NCBI RefSeq assembly: GCF_014117445.1 | Contig: NZ_CP059851.1 | Location: forward strand, 1,302,001 to 1,366,000 | Direction of reading: 5' to 3' | Length of the DNA: 64,000 nt | Source: Sandaracinobacteroides saxicola | Lineage (GTDB): Bacteria > Pseudomonadota > Alphaproteobacteria > Sphingomonadales > Sphingomonadaceae | Part shown: positions 36,479 to 45,578 of the stretch, in pieces | How the letters are laid out: each line of letters begins with the position of its first letter | Position numbering within the stretch: the first letter of the stretch is position 1 | Program-made: the position numbers and the translations under genes | The notes under the pieces: model-generated | The model's database searches: none | What the model was told of the DNA's origin: nothing | The model's input: only the letters and a program-made list of their open reading frames with translations

Positions 36479-37099
36479 TCAAATAAGGCCGGCGTCGCGG
36501 GCGAGGGCGACGGCTTGGGCGCGGTTGCTGGCGCCGATTTCGGCGAGCAGGGCCGCCGTGTGGGCCTTTACCGTGGCGGGCGCGATGGCGAGGGCGGCGG
36601 CGATCTGCTTGGTGGAGTGGCCACGTGCGATGCCGGCCAGCACCTCCCGCTGTCGCGCGCTGAGATGGAAGCGGGGCGGCGGGCGCGTCGGAGGGTCGGT
36701 GCGGCTGGCGGCGAGGATGGCGAGACGCGGGGGGAGGTAGGTGCCGCCGGCGAGAACCAGGCGGATCGCCGCCTCCATCACCTGACCGCTGACGGATTTG
36801 GGCACGAAACCGGCGATGCCGAGGGCGAGGAGGCTGAGCAGTGTCGCGTCATCCTCGTGCCCGGTGATGACAAGGATGGGCGTGTCGGCGGCGGCGGCGC
36901 GCAGCGCGGCGATGCCACCGAGGGGATCGGCGCCGGGCATGATGAGATCGCAGAGGATGAGGGCGTGGCCAGGGGCCGCGCGGCACGCCTCGGGAAAGCT
37001 GCCGACGGTGGTGATGTCCGCGTCGGGATCGACCATGCGGACCGCGCCGGCGAGCGCGCTTCGCATCAAGGCATGATCGTCTGCGATCAATATGCGCAT
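36479..37099 (-). CDS. LuxR/NarL-type response regulator
   Basis: 206 aa. Receiver domain 1-120 with acidic pocket D7/D8, phosphoacceptor D51 (LILCDLIMPG), T79 and K101; LuxR helix-turn-helix at about 145-200 (LSARQREVLAGIARGHSTKQIA). Between them is a Pro-rich linker. The start is 14 bp downstream of the histidine kinase gene, so kinase and regulator form one operon. No target promoter is evident. Convergent with the acyl-CoA ligase gene (5-bp gap). Confidence 0.92.
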   Translation of the reverse strand: MRILIADDHALMRSALAGAVRMVDPDADITTVGSFPEACRAAPGHALILCDLIMPGADPLGGIAALRAAAADTPILVITGHEDDATLLSLLALGIAGFVPKSVSGQVMEAAIRLVLAGGTYLPPRLAILAASRTDPPTRPPPRFHLSARQREVLAGIARGHSTKQIAAALAIAPATVKAHTAALLAEIGASNRAQAVALARDAGLI

Positions 37100-37113
37100 G
37101 GGTGCAGGCTACG

Positions 37114-38319
37114 TCAGGCCATGGGAAGTTCAAGCCGGAAGGCGGCGCCGTTGCACCAGCGCGGATCGCGACGCAGGGTGCCGCCCAGCAAGGCGGCGAT
37201 CCGGTGAGAGGACGGCAGGCCCAGGCCGAAGCCGGCGGTGGCCTGGCCGGTGGCGCGGCCGTCGTCGATCACCCAGAATTGCAGGCAGGCGCCGTGGCGG
37301 CGCGCGCCGATCAGGATGCGACGCGCCCGGGCATGGCGGATGGCGTTGTCGACCAGGTTGGAGAGGGCGCGCTGGGCGAGGTCCGGATCGGCGCGGACGG
37401 CCGCGCGGCTGGGGAGGACGATGAGGCGGATGCCGGCATGGGCGGCAGCGGCGGCGTGGAGGCGGGCGACCCCATCGATCAGCCGGCCGGCGGGGAGGGT
37501 GACGAGGGCAGGGCGGGTCCTGCTGCCTTCCAGTTGCAGATGGTCGAGCATCGAGCGCAGCTGTCGTTCGACGGATTCGAAGGCGATGGCGGCATCGGCG
37601 GCGGCTTTTGCCCGGTGCGCGGGATCGCTGCCGCGGGCGGCCTGATCGCTGAACAGCCGGGCGGCCTGAATGGGCTGGCCGAGATCGTGCCAGGCAGCGG
37701 CGATGAAGCGGGTGCGGGCGTCGCGTTCGGCCTCGACCTCGGCGCGGGCGGCTTCGGCCGCGAGCACGGCGGTATGGGCGCGGTTGACCTGTGCCTGCAC
37801 GGTACCGCGCAGCAGCAGCAGGATCGCGGTCATCGTGGCGGTAAGGATGATGGTGGCGATCGCCACCGGGCCGGCATGGAACAGGTACCAGCCGATCAGG
37901 CCAGCGGGGATGACGAGCGGCATCGGCGAGGGCCGGCTGGTGACGGGGGGACGATCGACCGTGGCCAGCGCCTGGATGGCGACGGTGCCGATGGAAAAGG
38001 CGCTGATGGTCAGTTGAACCTCTGTGGTGAGCCAGGGGAAAAGGATGATGAACTGGATGACGAGGCCGAGGCTGCCGACCCAGAGGACGCGGCGGATGAT
38101 GCGGTCCGTTGCGTGCAGGTCGCCGGCGGCGAGGAACCGCATGAGCCGCGGCGTGAGCGCCAGCCAGAACAGCAGCAAGCCGGCGACGACGGCCCAGGAG
38201 GCGGCGCGGGTGAGCGGTGGGGTGGGGTCCGCAAGTTGTGCGTGCGCGAACAGCTGGGCCGCCAGCACGATGATCATGCCGAGCAGCTGGATGATCAGGA
38301 TGGGGTGCGGTCGGCGCAT
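37114..38319 (-). CDS. membrane sensor histidine kinase
   Basis: 401 aa from ATG 38319; a GTG at 38340 would add seven residues, and neither has a clear Shine-Dalgarno. About six membrane helices fill residues 6-170 with little periplasmic sequence, so the signal is probably sensed in or at the membrane. A short coiled coil leads to the H-box FIAAAWHDLGQPIQAARLF (phosphorylated His 211), N-box ALSNLVDNAIRHA, and a G-box region VIDDGRATG then GFGLGLPSS. The D-x-G-x-G motif is not standard (DDGRATG). Partner: the downstream LuxR regulator. Confidence 0.9.
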   Translation of the reverse strand: MRRPHPILIIQLLGMIIVLAAQLFAHAQLADPTPPLTRAASWAVVAGLLLFWLALTPRLMRFLAAGDLHATDRIIRRVLWVGSLGLVIQFIILFPWLTTEVQLTISAFSIGTVAIQALATVDRPPVTSRPSPMPLVIPAGLIGWYLFHAGPVAIATIILTATMTAILLLLRGTVQAQVNRAHTAVLAAEAARAEVEAERDARTRFIAAAWHDLGQPIQAARLFSDQAARGSDPAHRAKAAADAAIAFESVERQLRSMLDHLQLEGSRTRPALVTLPAGRLIDGVARLHAAAAAHAGIRLIVLPSRAAVRADPDLAQRALSNLVDNAIRHARARRILIGARRHGACLQFWVIDDGRATGQATAGFGLGLPSSHRIAALLGGTLRRDPRWCNGAAFRLELPMA

Positions 38320-38456
38320 CGCGACAGGATGCGGCAGCACCGGCGGGGCCGCAACCGGCCATCGGGATTAGTCCTTCTGGCCGATGCGCGGCGGGACGTT
38401 TCGGGGAAAGCTGCCGGGCGGGGCCAGTGGACAGGCCCCGGCAACAGGAGCGGGAT

Positions 38457-39080
38457 ATGCGGAAAATGGTTCTGGGGGCGGCGTTGCTGGCGATGGCGGG
38501 CGCCGGGCAGGCAACGGTGATCGTGGCCGGCGTGACGGCGCAGGGGGCGAAGACGCTGCAGGTGTCGAGCGCGGTGCCGACCTGGCTGGAGGTGGCCGAG
38601 GTGGAAGCCTTCACCTTCGCCGATCTGAACGTGGCACTGGCGGCGAATGGCGGCACGGCCAGCGCGACCAGCCAATATGATCTGGGAACACCGGCGGGCA
38701 AGGCGATCGATGGCGTTCGCCCGGCCACCTATCCGAACGAGTGGCACAGCGGCGGATCTGACGCGGGGCAGCGCCTGACAATAAGCCTGTCGGCGGCGAG
38801 CGACCTGAAACTGGTGTCGATCTGGGGCGGCAACCGCCTGGGCGGCTTCCCCTGGCGCGATGTCTATCGGCTGAGCGTTCTGGATGGCAGCGGTGCGTCG
38901 CTGTGGCAGGGTGTCCTCGATGCCAGCCAGCTCAACGGCCAGCCGGTGAGCGTCCAGTTTCTTGCCCCCAATCCCGGTGGCGTGGTGCCGGAGCCGGCGA
39001 GCTGGGCGATGATGATCGCGGGGTTCGGGTTGGTGGGGGGTCTGATGCGACGGCGGCGGACGGTGGCCGTCGCGGTTTGA
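38457..39080 (+). CDS. PEPxxWA-CTERM protein with a discoidin-like domain
   Basis: 207 aa. Signal peptide about 1-19 (ending GAGQA). The middle (about 45-160) has the look of a galactose-binding F5/8-type-C domain: VEAFTFADLNVAL, then TPAGKAIDG, WHSGG and a strand-rich YRLSVLDGSG. The C-terminus is VPEPASWAMMIAGFGLVGG then MRRRR, a canonical PEPxxWA-CTERM signal. ATG follows AGGAGCGG. Probably a cell-surface carbohydrate- or matrix-binding protein. Confidence 0.88.
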   Translation: MRKMVLGAALLAMAGAGQATVIVAGVTAQGAKTLQVSSAVPTWLEVAEVEAFTFADLNVALAANGGTASATSQYDLGTPAGKAIDGVRPATYPNEWHSGGSDAGQRLTISLSAASDLKLVSIWGGNRLGGFPWRDVYRLSVLDGSGASLWQGVLDASQLNGQPVSVQFLAPNPGGVVPEPASWAMMIAGFGLVGGLMRRRRTVAVAV

Positions 39081-39115
39081 AGGGGAGTCGCAAGCGCGGT
39101 ACAGTTGATTGCACC

Positions 39116-39204
39116 CACCCCTGCCGCGCTTTCGCGCGAGTCGCCGCTGACGCTTTGCGTCGTCTTCGACTCCCCGCTCTCGGCTGCGCCGGGCAGGAGG
39201 GGTG
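39116..39204. repeat. GC-rich element bounded by a 10-bp inverted repeat
   Basis: CACCCCTGCC at the left and GGCAGGAGGGGTG at the right (an inverted match with a small bulge) enclose about 65 bp rich in GCG/CGC. It occupies the space between two convergent genes. It may act as a transcription stop or be one member of a dispersed palindromic family; only the ends resemble the other elements in the window. Confidence 0.45.
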
Positions 39205-39212
39205 TTTGGTGG

Positions 39213-40355
39213 TCAGAGGCTGCGGCCGATGAGTTCTTTCATGATTTCGCTGGTGCCGCCGTAGATGCGCTGGACGCGGGCGTCGCGCCAGAGGCGGGCG
39301 ATGGGGTATTCGTTCATGTAGCCGGCGCCGCCATGAAGCTGGAGGGCGGCGTCGCAGATTTCCCATTGCAGCTCGGTGTGCCAGAGCTTGGCGGCGGCGC
39401 CTTCATAGGCGTCGAGCTCGCCCTTCATGTGCTTGGTGAGGCAGACATCGAGGTGAGCCCAGCCGACCTGGAGCTTGGCCTTGAGGTCGGCAAGCAGGAA
39501 GCGGGTGTTCTGGAAATCGAAGACGGTCTTGCCGAACGCCTTGCGGTCCTTCACGAAATTGACCGCTTCGTCGAAGGCGCGCTGGGCGCCGCCCATGGCG
39601 GAAACGGCAATGCCCAGACGCTCTTGCGGCAGCTGGCTCATCAGGTAGATGAAGCCCTTATTCTCCTCGCCGAGGCAGTTGGTGATGGGGACGCGGACAT
39701 CCTCGAAGAAGAGTTCGCTGGTGTCGGCGCTGTTCTGGCCGATCTTGTCGAGGTTGCGGCCCTTGGCGAAGCCGGGGGTGCCGGCCTCGACGAGGATCAG
39801 GCTGGTGCCCTTGGCGCCCTTGTCGGGGTCGGTCTTTGCAACGACGATGACGAGGTCGGCATTCTGGCCGTTGGTGATGTACGTCTTGGAGCCGTTCAGG
39901 ACATAATGGTTGCCGTCGCGCTTTGCCGTCGTGCGGATGCCCTGGAGGTCGGAGCCGGCGCCGGGTTCGGTCATGGCGATGGCGGTGATGCATTCGCCGC
40001 TGATCATCCGGGGCAGATATTTCGCCTTCTGCTCGTCCGAGCCATAGGCCTCGATATAGGGGGCGACGATGTCCGATTGCAGCGTGATGCCGGCGCTGCT
40101 GCCGGCGTAGGCCAGCTCCTCGTCGATGACGGCGTTGTAGCCGAAATCGAGGCCGAGGCCGCCATGGTCGGGCGAGACGTTGGGGCAGAGCAGGCCGGCC
40201 TCGCCACAGGCGCGCCAGAAGTTGCGGTCGACGACGCCTTCCTCCTCCCAGCGGTCGAGGTGGGGGGTGAGTTCCTTTGCGAAGAATTTGCGGACGCTGT
40301 CGCGGAAGGCCTCGTGGTCGGCGTTGAAGGCGGTGCGGCGGCTGGTGTCGATCAT
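39213..40355 (-). CDS. acyl-CoA dehydrogenase
   Basis: 380 aa FAD enzyme that introduces an alpha-beta double bond into an acyl-CoA and passes electrons to ETF. Motifs: ITAIAMTEPGAGSDLQGI (signature 1, about 122-139), ALQLHGGAGYMNEYPI (signature 2 region) and the C-terminal RIYGGTSEIMKELIGRSL with the catalytic-base region. ATG at 40355 follows AGGAG. Close to the long-chain ACAD group. Alone in its unit, separated by hairpins from the TonB receptor gene upstream. Confidence 0.95.
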   Translation of the reverse strand: MIDTSRRTAFNADHEAFRDSVRKFFAKELTPHLDRWEEEGVVDRNFWRACGEAGLLCPNVSPDHGGLGLDFGYNAVIDEELAYAGSSAGITLQSDIVAPYIEAYGSDEQKAKYLPRMISGECITAIAMTEPGAGSDLQGIRTTAKRDGNHYVLNGSKTYITNGQNADLVIVVAKTDPDKGAKGTSLILVEAGTPGFAKGRNLDKIGQNSADTSELFFEDVRVPITNCLGEENKGFIYLMSQLPQERLGIAVSAMGGAQRAFDEAVNFVKDRKAFGKTVFDFQNTRFLLADLKAKLQVGWAHLDVCLTKHMKGELDAYEGAAAKLWHTELQWEICDAALQLHGGAGYMNEYPIARLWRDARVQRIYGGTSEIMKELIGRSL

Positions 40356-40466
40356 GCGTTGCTCCTGTCGCGGGCCTCTTTGGCGCGTTGGCGGGCGGGC
40401 GCCACCTGTAAAAGCAAAGGGGGCGCCGCGATGCCGCAGCGTGATCCGAAGCGCGTCGGACGGGTT

Positions 40467-40521
40467 CATCGGCTGGCCGCCGCCGGGTCGGCAAAGCCGC
40501 CCGGTCGGCGGCCAGCCGATG
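40467..40521. repeat. very long GC-rich hairpin
   Basis: A perfect 16-bp arm pair (CATCGGCTGGCCGCCG / CGGCGGCCAGCCGATG), extended inward by CCGGG / CCCGG and CGGC / GCCG around an AAA loop, about 25 bp in total. It lies in the 251-bp gap between the TonB receptor and acyl-CoA dehydrogenase genes. No T run, so termination would need help; it may instead block or protect mRNA ends. Confidence 0.75.
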
Positions 40522-40559
40522 CCCCGCCGTCCGGGCCTGCGGCGTGTCTGTAAACCTTC

Positions 40560-40583
40560 GGAGGAACGCATGCGCGTTCCTCC
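40560..40583 (-). terminator. hairpin after the 1244-aa TonB receptor gene
   Basis: A perfect 10-bp stem GGAGGAACGC / GCGTTCCTCC with loop ATGC, 24 bp after the receptor stop. No U tract follows on the minus strand. Together with the larger hairpin about 40 bp further, it probably separates the receptor transcript from the dehydrogenase gene. Confidence 0.5.
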
Positions 40584-40606
40584 TCCAGGTCACAGCCGCC
40601 TTCGGC

Positions 40607-43600
40607 CTAGAACTTGATGCGGGCGGTCAGGCGGTAGCGGCGGCCGAAATAGTCGATTTCGCCCTGGTTGCCGACGGCCTGCGAACCGTTGGCGAGGCCG
40701 TTCAGGCCGGCATATTCGTTGGAGAAGATGTTGAAGGCGTTGAATTGCAGTTCGAAATTGTCGTTGATGCGATAGCCGATGCTGGCGTCGTGCCGGCCGA
40801 CGGCGGGCAGGTCGATGACATCCTGCTGTTCGGGCGTGTTGAAGGCGCCGGTGTTGAAGTTGAAGATCCTGGTCTTGTTCTGCCAGTTCCAGGTCCACTG
40901 GAAGAAGAAGCCGTCCTTTTCATAGCGGCCCGTCAGCTGGGTTTCCCATTTCGGGCGGAAGAAGCTGCCGGCGCTTTCCTGGCTGTCGGCGAAGGTGCCG
41001 GCGGCCGAGCTGATGTAGCTGATCAGGTGATAGACATTGGCGCGGATGCGGAGGTTGCCCTTGTCCTCGCCGCCGAACAGGTCGGCGAGGTCGAAGCGGT
41101 ATTCGGCGCTGCCGTTCACCGACTTCACGCGCAGGGCACCGAGGTTGATGAAGCCCGAGGCGAAGCCGTTGCGGATGTTGAACTGCGGCGTGCCGCCGGC
41201 AGCCGAGGGTTCGCGGTCGAAGAAAGAGCAGGTGTTGACGCCGAGCGTGCCCGAGGTGTCGTTGTAGGTCGGGCTGTCGTAGCAGAATTGCGCCGCGTTC
41301 GAGAGCGTCGTGGGGATGATCTGGTTGCGGACGGTGACGTTGATATAGTCCGCCGAGATCACCAGGCCGGGCGCGAATTTCGGCGAGAGCACGCCGCCGA
41401 CGGTCCAGCTGCTGCCTTCCTCCGGCTTCAATGCCGGGGAGCCGGAGAAGCCGCCCTGCAGGTTCTGGCCTGCGGGCACGAAGCTGTTGAGGAAGTTGGC
41501 GGCTGACGCGCGATCCGGCGCGATGCCGAGGCGGACGACCTCCTGCTCGCAATTGGCGCGCCGGGTCGCGGGGACATTGCCACCGCTGATCTGGGCGTTG
41601 CCGCACGGGTCGGTGGGCGTGTTGAAGGCGGGCTGGTTGCCCAGGAACAGCTCGACCACGGAGGGCTGGCGCAGCGAGCGGGTGTAGTTGCCGCGCACCA
41701 GCACGCCTTCGACCGGGCGCCAGGCACCGCCCAGCGTGTAGAGGGTGTTCCATTTGCCCTTGGCCTCGTTGGTTTCGAGGTTGCCGTTCAATCGCAGCAC
41801 GTCCGGCGCGTTGCCGTTCTGCTTGACGAAGCGGACGCCGGGGGTGAATTCCAGGTTGCGGAACATCGGCAGGGTGAATTCCTCGCCGAAGATCGGGATG
41901 CGCAGTTCGGCGGACGCCTCCATCGAGGTGACCTCCCCGCGCGTGGCGGCAAGGGCGGCGGTGCGGCTGACGCCGAGGCGCTGTTCCTCGCTGGGGCGAT
42001 AATCGAGCGTGTCGCGGCGCCATTCGGCGTTGAGGGCGAAGCCGATGCCCCCGCCGGGCAGGTCGAACAGGGCGGCTGATGCGATGCTGCCGTTGATATA
42101 ATATTGTTCGGACTGGTTGCGGGCGACGCCGGTGAAGGTCGTGTAGTCCTTTGACGCCTGGCTCATCTGATTGAAGCCGAAGGGATTGAGCGGGGCGCAG
42201 CCGGAGATCTGCGAGGCGGTGACGGCGCGCGGGACCAGGCGTTCGACGAGGACGCCGTCGGACCGCGCCTCTCGCACGAGCACGGTGTTGGTGATGCCGA
42301 GCGGCAGCGCGGTGGAGGCGCCGGGGGTCTGGATGCGGCAGACGATGCGCGACGGGTTGGCGGGATCGACCACGGCATCGAGCGCGAGGGCATATTCCAC
42401 GTCACGGATGTTGGTGGTGGTGATTGTCGCCTTCGACTTGCCATAGGCGCCGGCGACATCCCAAGTGAAGCGACGGGTGCCGACCTCGAAGTCTCCCTTC
42501 AGGCCCAGCACGGAACGGTAGGTTTCGGAGGCGGCGAAGGCGGGTGTGTCGCCGGTGACATCCTGGTTGGTGCGGGACAGGGCGAAGACGCCGGTGGCGG
42601 GATCGATGCCGGCCGCGACCAGCGTGTTGCGGGCCGCGGTGCTGAGATAGGGGTTGGTGATGCTGGCGACGATGACGGCGTTTTCGGTGCCGCCCAATGC
42701 CAGGCTGTTGCTGCTGCCGATATTGCGCGGGGCCGCGCTGTCGACCTTGGCGAACAGGTTTTCGGTGTAGAGGCGGATGTTCGGCGTGAGGTCGAAATGC
42801 GCGATCAGGTTGCCGATATAGCGGTCCTGCTGGGCGCGGAGCGTGGTGAAACGCGACTGATCGAGGAAGTCGCCGCCGGGCATGCCGCCGAGCGTGGCGG
42901 GGGTGGAGGCGTTGAAGACGCCGGGGGTGAAGGGCACGAGCGCGCCGCTGCCGTCGAAACGAAGCGGCACCGCGGTGCGCGGCAGCGCCTGGGCGCTGGC
43001 GGCGTCGGGGTTGGGAATGTCGAGGAAGGCGGGGACCAGCGTGCCGAGGAAGGCGTTGATCGGCGTGTTGGGATTCTGTGCGAGAAACTCGCGCGGGGTG
43101 GGGCGGTTGGCTTGCAGCAGGTTGATGGCAAGCGTGTTACGTTGCAGATCGCTGAGGGCAGCGGCGTTGAAGCCGGGCGCGAGCGCGGTGATGACCTGGG
43201 CGGCCGTAACGCCGGAAGGGAGCGCATTGGGCGCAAAGCGGGTGAATTGCCCGGGCGGCAGCGTTGCCGGGTTGCCGACGGCCTGGGCGGCGCCGAGGGG
43301 GCCACCGGGCACGGCCTGCGTGGCGCCGGCGACGGACACGGCGGCGCCTGCCTGCCGCCCGGCGACGACCGCGCTGAAGGCGGTGGGGAAGCCCGCCTGC
43401 GTGCCGGTGTATTGGAAGACGTTGCCGCCATCCGACAGCAGGATCGAGCCGCCGCTGACGAGCGGCAGGAAGCGGTTGCCGGGCTGGCCATCGTCTGTCG
43501 CACGCAGGAAGGCACCGTTGTTGCTGTTGGTGACGTCGATCACCCCGGGGGCGAAGGCCGGGTTGCGGCGGTTGCCGTTGCCGAAGAAGGTGGGGGCGAT

Positions 43601-44341
43601 ATAGGTATTGGCGAAGGCGGGGCGGGCATCGCCGTAGAGGCCGTCGTCGCGGTTGTACTGGAAGCTGATGGCGACGTTGCCGCGGCCGTCAGCGAAATTG
43701 CTGCCCCAGATGGCGCTGGCCTGTCCGTTGAAGGTGTCGCCGCGGCTGGTGATGCCGGCGCGCACATTGGCCTGCAGGCCTTCGAAATTATCCTTGAGGA
43801 TGATGTTGACGACGCCGGCGATCGCGTCCGAGCCGTAGGCGACAGCGCCGCCGACGGTGAGCACGTCGGTGCGTTCCACCAGTTCGGTGGGAATGACGTT
43901 GAGATCGACCTGGCCGCCGGTGGTGTTGCCCTGCACGAACAGCGTGCCGGCGTTGCCCGACACGAAGCGGCGGCCGTTGACCAGGGAGAGCGTGCGGTTG
44001 GTGCCGAGGTCGAGCAGGTCGACGAAGGAGGCGCCGAGCGAGGCGGGCTGGCCGCCGGCGTTGCCGTTCGGGCTGGCGCCGGGGCCGACGAGGGGGAGAT
44101 CGTTCAGTGCCTCGAGCACGCTGGAGAAGCCGCGCGCCTGAAACTCCTGCGCCGTCAGCTGCACGCCGGGGATGGTGCCCTCGAACTGCGGGCGGGGAAT
44201 GCGGGACCCGGTGACGACGATGGTGGTGGCTTCGTCTTCCGCGGCCGCCGCGGGCGTTGCCGAGGCGGGTGGTGTCTGCGCGGCGAGCGGCGCGGCGACG
44301 AGGGCAAGGCTGGAGACGGAGAGCAGGCAGAGCGTTTTCAT
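40607..44341 (-). CDS. very large TonB-dependent receptor
   Basis: 1244 aa, well above the usual 700-1000. Signal peptide about 1-21 (ending PLAAQ), TonB box TIVVTGSRIPRPQFEG, plug with NRTLSLVNGRRFVSG and GGAVAYGSDAIAGVVNIILK (about 112-183), a barrel ending in RRYRLTARIKF. The extra length lies mainly in a Gly/Ala/Pro-rich region at about 260-490, which probably forms long extracellular loops. The VNGRR-x-V plug resembles receptors for peptides or large organic ligands. A palindrome lies in its leader. It stands next to a CoA-dependent catabolic operon, which could use its ligand (inference). Confidence 0.92.
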   Translation of the reverse strand: MKTLCLLSVSSLALVAAPLAAQTPPASATPAAAAEDEATTIVVTGSRIPRPQFEGTIPGVQLTAQEFQARGFSSVLEALNDLPLVGPGASPNGNAGGQPASLGASFVDLLDLGTNRTLSLVNGRRFVSGNAGTLFVQGNTTGGQVDLNVIPTELVERTDVLTVGGAVAYGSDAIAGVVNIILKDNFEGLQANVRAGITSRGDTFNGQASAIWGSNFADGRGNVAISFQYNRDDGLYGDARPAFANTYIAPTFFGNGNRRNPAFAPGVIDVTNSNNGAFLRATDDGQPGNRFLPLVSGGSILLSDGGNVFQYTGTQAGFPTAFSAVVAGRQAGAAVSVAGATQAVPGGPLGAAQAVGNPATLPPGQFTRFAPNALPSGVTAAQVITALAPGFNAAALSDLQRNTLAINLLQANRPTPREFLAQNPNTPINAFLGTLVPAFLDIPNPDAASAQALPRTAVPLRFDGSGALVPFTPGVFNASTPATLGGMPGGDFLDQSRFTTLRAQQDRYIGNLIAHFDLTPNIRLYTENLFAKVDSAAPRNIGSSNSLALGGTENAVIVASITNPYLSTAARNTLVAAGIDPATGVFALSRTNQDVTGDTPAFAASETYRSVLGLKGDFEVGTRRFTWDVAGAYGKSKATITTTNIRDVEYALALDAVVDPANPSRIVCRIQTPGASTALPLGITNTVLVREARSDGVLVERLVPRAVTASQISGCAPLNPFGFNQMSQASKDYTTFTGVARNQSEQYYINGSIASAALFDLPGGGIGFALNAEWRRDTLDYRPSEEQRLGVSRTAALAATRGEVTSMEASAELRIPIFGEEFTLPMFRNLEFTPGVRFVKQNGNAPDVLRLNGNLETNEAKGKWNTLYTLGGAWRPVEGVLVRGNYTRSLRQPSVVELFLGNQPAFNTPTDPCGNAQISGGNVPATRRANCEQEVVRLGIAPDRASAANFLNSFVPAGQNLQGGFSGSPALKPEEGSSWTVGGVLSPKFAPGLVISADYINVTVRNQIIPTTLSNAAQFCYDSPTYNDTSGTLGVNTCSFFDREPSAAGGTPQFNIRNGFASGFINLGALRVKSVNGSAEYRFDLADLFGGEDKGNLRIRANVYHLISYISSAAGTFADSQESAGSFFRPKWETQLTGRYEKDGFFFQWTWNWQNKTRIFNFNTGAFNTPEQQDVIDLPAVGRHDASIGYRINDNFELQFNAFNIFSNEYAGLNGLANGSQAVGNQGEIDYFGRRYRLTARIKF

Positions 44342-44374
44342 GGCAAATCCCCCTTGGATATTGGGCGCGCATTA

Positions 44375-44392
44375 CATGAACGGATGTTCATG
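44375..44392. promoter_or_regulatory. 7-bp perfect inverted repeat upstream of the TonB receptor
   Basis: CATGAAC-GGAT-GTTCATG, 33 bp upstream of the receptor start, sits where a repressor would overlap the promoter or leader. Perfect symmetry and AT content above the local background favour an operator. The cognate regulator is not in the window. Confidence 0.45.
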
Positions 44393-44458
44393 ATGCCATG
44401 GCTAATTCGCGCTAACCGTCACGATGTGACGGGATGTGTCATTTATGTAACAATGCCG

Positions 44459-45538
44459 TCACGACAGGATCGGTGCTTCGGCGGGTTGCCAGGCGGGTTC
44501 GCCCGTGAAGCGGATCGCGGGGGCGAGATGGTGGCCGCCGTCGGCGTGCACGACCAGGCCTCGTTCGGCGATGAGGGGTTGGGTAAGGGCTTCACGGAAA
44601 TCGAGGACGGGGGCGTAGGCGACATCGTGGTGATGGAACCAGGCGGTCCATTGGTCGCGGGTGCGTTCGAGGAAGGTTTCGGTGAGGAAGGCGGTGAGGG
44701 GGGCGTGGTGGGGGCCGGCCTCGCTGTGGGCGAGGGGGATGAGATCGGGGCGGGCGAGGGCCGTGAGGAGATTGGTGCTGAATTTCGGCTCGCGGCCGCA
44801 GAGCGTGATGTGGCGGGAGTCAGACGTGCGATAGATGTTGTAGAAGGGGTGGCCGCCGAGGCTGCGGCCGGTGGCGGAGGTCGGCGCGATGCCGTCCGTC
44901 AGCGCCGGGCCGGCGATGTGGGCGCACCAGGGCAACAGGCTGTCGAACATGGCGAGGTCGATATAGTCGCCGCGGCCGCTGGTGTGTCGGGCGTGGAGGG
45001 CCATCAGGACGGCGATGGCACCGGTGAGGCCGGCAGCCATGTCGGCGGCGGGAACGCCGGGCACGACGGGGGTGCCGTCGGGGCCGTCGTTGACGCTGAG
45101 AAAGCCGGCGAGCGCCTGCGCGCCCATGTCATGCGCGGGGTGGTGCGCCATGCTGCCGGTCTGGCCGAAGGCGGAGATGGAACAGTAGATGATGGCCGGG
45201 TTGAGGGCGGAGACGGTGTCGTAATCGAAGCCCAGCCGCGCGATGACGCCTGGGCGGAAGCCCTCCACAAAGACATCGGCGGTGGCGATGAGCGCGGTGA
45301 GCCGGGCCTTGCCCTCGGGGGTCTTGAGGTCGAGCGGGAGCGATTGCTTGCCGCGGTTGAGGTTGCGGAACCAGAAGCCGTGGCCGGCTTCGAACGGGGC
45401 CATGGTTCGGGCGGGGTCGCCGGTGGGGGGTTCGATCTTAATCACCTCGGCGCCATGGTCGGCGAGCATCAGGGTGAGCGCCGGGCCGGGCAGGAACTGG
45501 CTGAGGTCGAGGACGCGGAGGCCGGTGAGTTTGGGCAT
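44459..45538 (-). CDS. type III (CaiB/BaiF) CoA-transferase
   Basis: 359 aa. Starts MPKLTGLRVLDLSQFLPGPALT, the family N-terminus; HGAEVIKIEPPTGDPAR (about 28-44) binds the CoA adenosine region, and GRGDYIDLAMFDSLL carries the catalytic Asp that forms the acyl anhydride. It moves CoA between carboxylic acids without free energy loss. Last gene of the MaoC / ACAD / CoA-transferase run; ATG follows AAGGAAC. A second CoA-transferase lies immediately upstream, so the two may form a heteromeric enzyme or act on sequential substrates. Confidence 0.92.
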   Translation of the reverse strand: MPKLTGLRVLDLSQFLPGPALTLMLADHGAEVIKIEPPTGDPARTMAPFEAGHGFWFRNLNRGKQSLPLDLKTPEGKARLTALIATADVFVEGFRPGVIARLGFDYDTVSALNPAIIYCSISAFGQTGSMAHHPAHDMGAQALAGFLSVNDGPDGTPVVPGVPAADMAAGLTGAIAVLMALHARHTSGRGDYIDLAMFDSLLPWCAHIAGPALTDGIAPTSATGRSLGGHPFYNIYRTSDSRHITLCGREPKFSTNLLTALARPDLIPLAHSEAGPHHAPLTAFLTETFLERTRDQWTAWFHHHDVAYAPVLDFREALTQPLIAERGLVVHADGGHHLAPAIRFTGEPAWQPAEAPILS

Positions 45539-45578
45539 GGTTGTTCCTTTGATCGTCCGGTGCGGCTCGCCGCGCTCG

